A model generated the notes under the pieces. It searched no databases. It saw only the letters and a list, made by a program, of their open reading frames with translations, and was not told where the DNA came from. Below, piece by piece: positions 6,657 through 8,055 of a DNA stretch of 8,055 nucleotides; within the stretch, counting starts at the first letter, position 1, and every line of letters begins with the position of its first letter. The position numbers and the translations under genes are program-made. The DNA is taken from contig JAQWSA010000140.1 of NCBI GenBank assembly GCA_029243445.1, forward strand, positions 1-8,055, given 5' to 3'. The stretch is from Alphaproteobacteria bacterium (GTDB lineage: Bacteria; Pseudomonadota; Alphaproteobacteria; UBA6615).

Positions 6657-6663
6657 TTATAGT

Positions 6664-7164
6664 TTGATAGATAACGTTTTCAATAGTGTTACGCGAACAT
6701 GTAGCACTATAGCAGCTTTCTGGGCCATGGCCTTAGCCTTCTTAATTCTGTGGGATATAACTGGCAGAGCTTTTTTCAATGCTCCTTTTGACGGGACTAT
6801 TGAAATAGTTGCTAACTCAATGGTAGCAATTTTATTTTTACAGATGCCATACACTATCTATCGCGGCGCTCATCTACGTACTGCTGTTATATATCAAAAT
6901 TTAAATGACTATGGCCAACGAATTATTGATTTTATAGTGGCCCTACTTGGCATATGGTTCTTTTATTCTATCGTTCTGGGAAGCTGGGGGGATATGATAA
7001 TAGGCTGGGATGTTGATGAGCGTGAAGGAGAGGGGTCGATTAGTGTGCCTATATATCCCGTTAGAACTCTGCTTGTTGTTTTTGCGGGAATCTCATTAAT
7101 CTCTTATTTAATACTTGCTTGGTATGCATTGACGGGCTCACGTCCATCTAATGAAGGTGAATAA
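6664..7164 (+). CDS. dctQ: TRAP transporter small membrane subunit, DctQ family
   Basis: Inner-membrane protein of 166 residues, typical length for DctQ, which forms the permease complex with DctM. Four hydrophobic segments are visible at about residues 13-32, 45-63, 86-107 and 134-155. The conserved DctQ pattern after the first helix is present as WDITGRAFFNAPFDGTIEI (30-48), with the Asp-x-x-x-Arg pair and the acidic-hydrophobic lead into helix 2. PIYPVR (129-134) precedes the last helix, matching the P-x-x-P-x-R usually seen there. The hydrophilic tail is short. The start is TTG, supported by GGAGGG seven bases upstream. dctM follows after 90 bases on the same strand, a wider gap than the near-overlap common in TRAP operons, with no hairpin in it. 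The pair is very likely co-transcribed and works with the divergently encoded dctP. Confidence 0.92.
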   Translation: MIDNVFNSVTRTCSTIAAFWAMALAFLILWDITGRAFFNAPFDGTIEIVANSMVAILFLQMPYTIYRGAHLRTAVIYQNLNDYGQRIIDFIVALLGIWFFYSIVLGSWGDMIIGWDVDEREGEGSISVPIYPVRTLLVVFAGISLISYLILAWYALTGSRPSNEGE

Positions 7165-7254
7165 AGCTTTAAACTCAGATACGCAGAATTTTTTTAATCT
7201 CTTAATAGCAAAAATATAAATAATAGGGATCAGCATTAGAGGAAATTTACGGAA

Positions 7255-8055
7255 ATGGATCCGACAACAGTTGTAGTTTTAATGCTTATTGCACTCATAG
7301 TAATGGTGGTGGTTGGCATACATATAGGAATTTCTTTAGGTATTACTGCTCTAGTAGGTACCTGGATGATGTATGAGGCTTATGAGCTAGCTGCAGGGCA
7401 GGTTGGCAGTACGTCTTTTTTCGCTCTACGTAATTTTGTATTTGCTGTAATACCCTTGTTTGTATTAATGGGCGAATTTGTTAGTAGGTCAGGTTCTGCA
7501 GGTGATTTATACCGGGTGATGAACTTTACCATGAAAAGAGTACCTGGACGGCTAGCTGTGGCAACTGTTGCTGGAAATGCTATTTTTGCTGCCGTTACGG
7601 GAACAAGTCTAGCTTCTGCTGCCGCTTTTTCTAGATTAGCGTATCCTGAGATGATAAATGCCGGCTACTCTAGAAAATTTGCTTTAGGGTCAGTAGCTGG
7701 AAGCGCGTGTCTAGGCATGCTTATTCCTCCAAGTGTATTGTTAATTATATGGGGAATTGTAACAGAAATATCGATTGGATTCTTATTTTTGTCCGGGATA
7801 TTGCCTGGTATTATCTTAGCATCATTTATGGCTTTGTATAGTTCAGGTACTGCTATTTTGTGGCCGGAAGTCGCGCCATCAGCGTCCGATTCAGGCGCAG
7901 ATACCTTATCTAGGCAAGAAGTTATTAGTGGAAGTGGAGTAATAGTACTTATATTTGTTGTTCTTGGTACTATATGGGGTGGTCTTACAACTCCGTCTGA
8001 GGCAGCTGCAATTGGAGCACTTGGTGGTCTTATACTAGCTTTAATTAAGGGTGTG
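7255..8055 (+). CDS. dctM: TRAP transporter large permease subunit, DctM family (3' end beyond the window)
   Basis: An open frame from ATG at 7255 runs 267 codons to the window edge without a stop. DctM proteins are usually about 430 residues, so roughly 60 percent is present. It is the sodium-coupled transport subunit in the inner membrane. Several hydrophobic segments are visible, starting at residues 5-35. Family motifs are clear: FVLMGEFVSRSG (69-80), the AAVTGTSLASAAAF loop (112-125) that corresponds to the usual SGSSxA signature, PEMINAGYSRKFA (131-143), LGMLIPPS (153-160), and TTPSEAAAIGALGG (245-258). AGAGGA (7238-7243) is a ribosome binding site 11 bases upstream. No frameshift or disruption is seen in the visible part. 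Confidence 0.93.
   Translation, partial: MDPTTVVVLMLIALIVMVVVGIHIGISLGITALVGTWMMYEAYELAAGQVGSTSFFALRNFVFAVIPLFVLMGEFVSRSGSAGDLYRVMNFTMKRVPGRLAVATVAGNAIFAAVTGTSLASAAAFSRLAYPEMINAGYSRKFALGSVAGSACLGMLIPPSVLLIIWGIVTEISIGFLFLSGILPGIILASFMALYSSGTAILWPEVAPSASDSGADTLSRQEVISGSGVIVLIFVVLGTIWGGLTTPSEAAAIGALGGLILALIKGV

Larger units (their letters stand above)
6373..6663. other. Divergent intergenic region between dctP and dctQ
   Basis: This AT-rich gap must contain the promoters of both TRAP arms. Visible elements are a leftward -10-like TATTAT (6455-6450, five of six to consensus) without a clear -35, and a rightward pair TTGTTT (6554-6559) and TATCAT (6576-6581) with a 16-base spacer. A near-palindrome ATGTATATATATTTGCAT (6580-6597) and two TTGCAT boxes 22 bases apart (6592-6597 and 6614-6619) are candidate regulator sites. 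A 22-codon plus-strand frame at 6441-6509 has no ribosome binding site and is not called. No RNA gene or transposon end is recognised. Confidence 0.4.

Noticed and set aside
6657..6854. Minus-strand open frame of 65 codons over the start of dctQ
   Set aside because: dctQ is well supported by family motifs and a strong ribosome binding site; this is its antisense shadow.
7165..7254. Possible terminator or small gene between dctQ and dctM
   Set aside because: There is a seven-base T run but no stem, and no start codon with a ribosome binding site other than that of dctM.
1..8055. CRISPR array, tRNA, rRNA or insertion sequence
   Set aside because: No regularly spaced repeats, no tRNA cloverleaf or rRNA signature, and no transposase frame or terminal inverted repeats were seen on either strand.

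Overview
The window is AT-rich, densely coded DNA. It carries catabolic enzyme genes and a TRAP (tripartite ATP-independent periplasmic) transporter, with Shine-Dalgarno-led starts and Rho-independent terminators. This looks like an AT-rich, probably marine proteobacterium (alphaproteobacterial-like gene content). That placement is an inference from gene content and base composition, because no rRNA or other phylogenetic marker is present.

Layout, left to right. (1) Positions 1-27 hold the first nine codons of a leftward gene with a strong ribosome binding site. (2) Positions 28-223 are a divergent intergenic region with a 7-bp inverted repeat and an overlapping direct repeat, a plausible operator. 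(3) Three tandem paralogous genes of the Cyclase/KynB-like metal-dependent hydrolase family (224-1249, 1378-2343, 2401-3384) end at a clean intrinsic terminator (3409-3440). (4) A 117-residue EthD/dimeric alpha-beta-barrel-like protein (3461-3814) starts immediately after that terminator. (5) A HisD-family dehydrogenase (3918-5219) retains every zinc and catalytic residue but has no histidine-biosynthesis neighbours. (6) A two-way terminator (5239-5268) separates it from a convergent gene. (7) A TRAP transporter follows, split into two divergent arms: the solute-binding protein DctP on the minus strand (5287-6372), then DctQ (6664-7164) and a truncated DctM (7255 to the window end) on the plus strand. 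Both dctP and dctQ appear to start with TTG behind strong ribosome binding sites.

Working hypothesis (inference): the TRAP system imports a small, possibly hydroxylated or anionic organic compound. The HisD-like enzyme oxidises an alcohol to an acid, as HpsN does with dihydroxypropanesulfonate. The three cyclase-family proteins hydrolyse a ring, amide or lactone-type bond, and the EthD-like protein acts as an accessory factor. The most unusual points are the triplicated cyclases with a QxxTQWDxLxH motif in place of the classical HxGTHxDxPxH, the active-site divergence and basic segments of the first copy, and a DctP lacking the Arg that normally binds a carboxylate. The substrate cannot be determined from the sequence alone.
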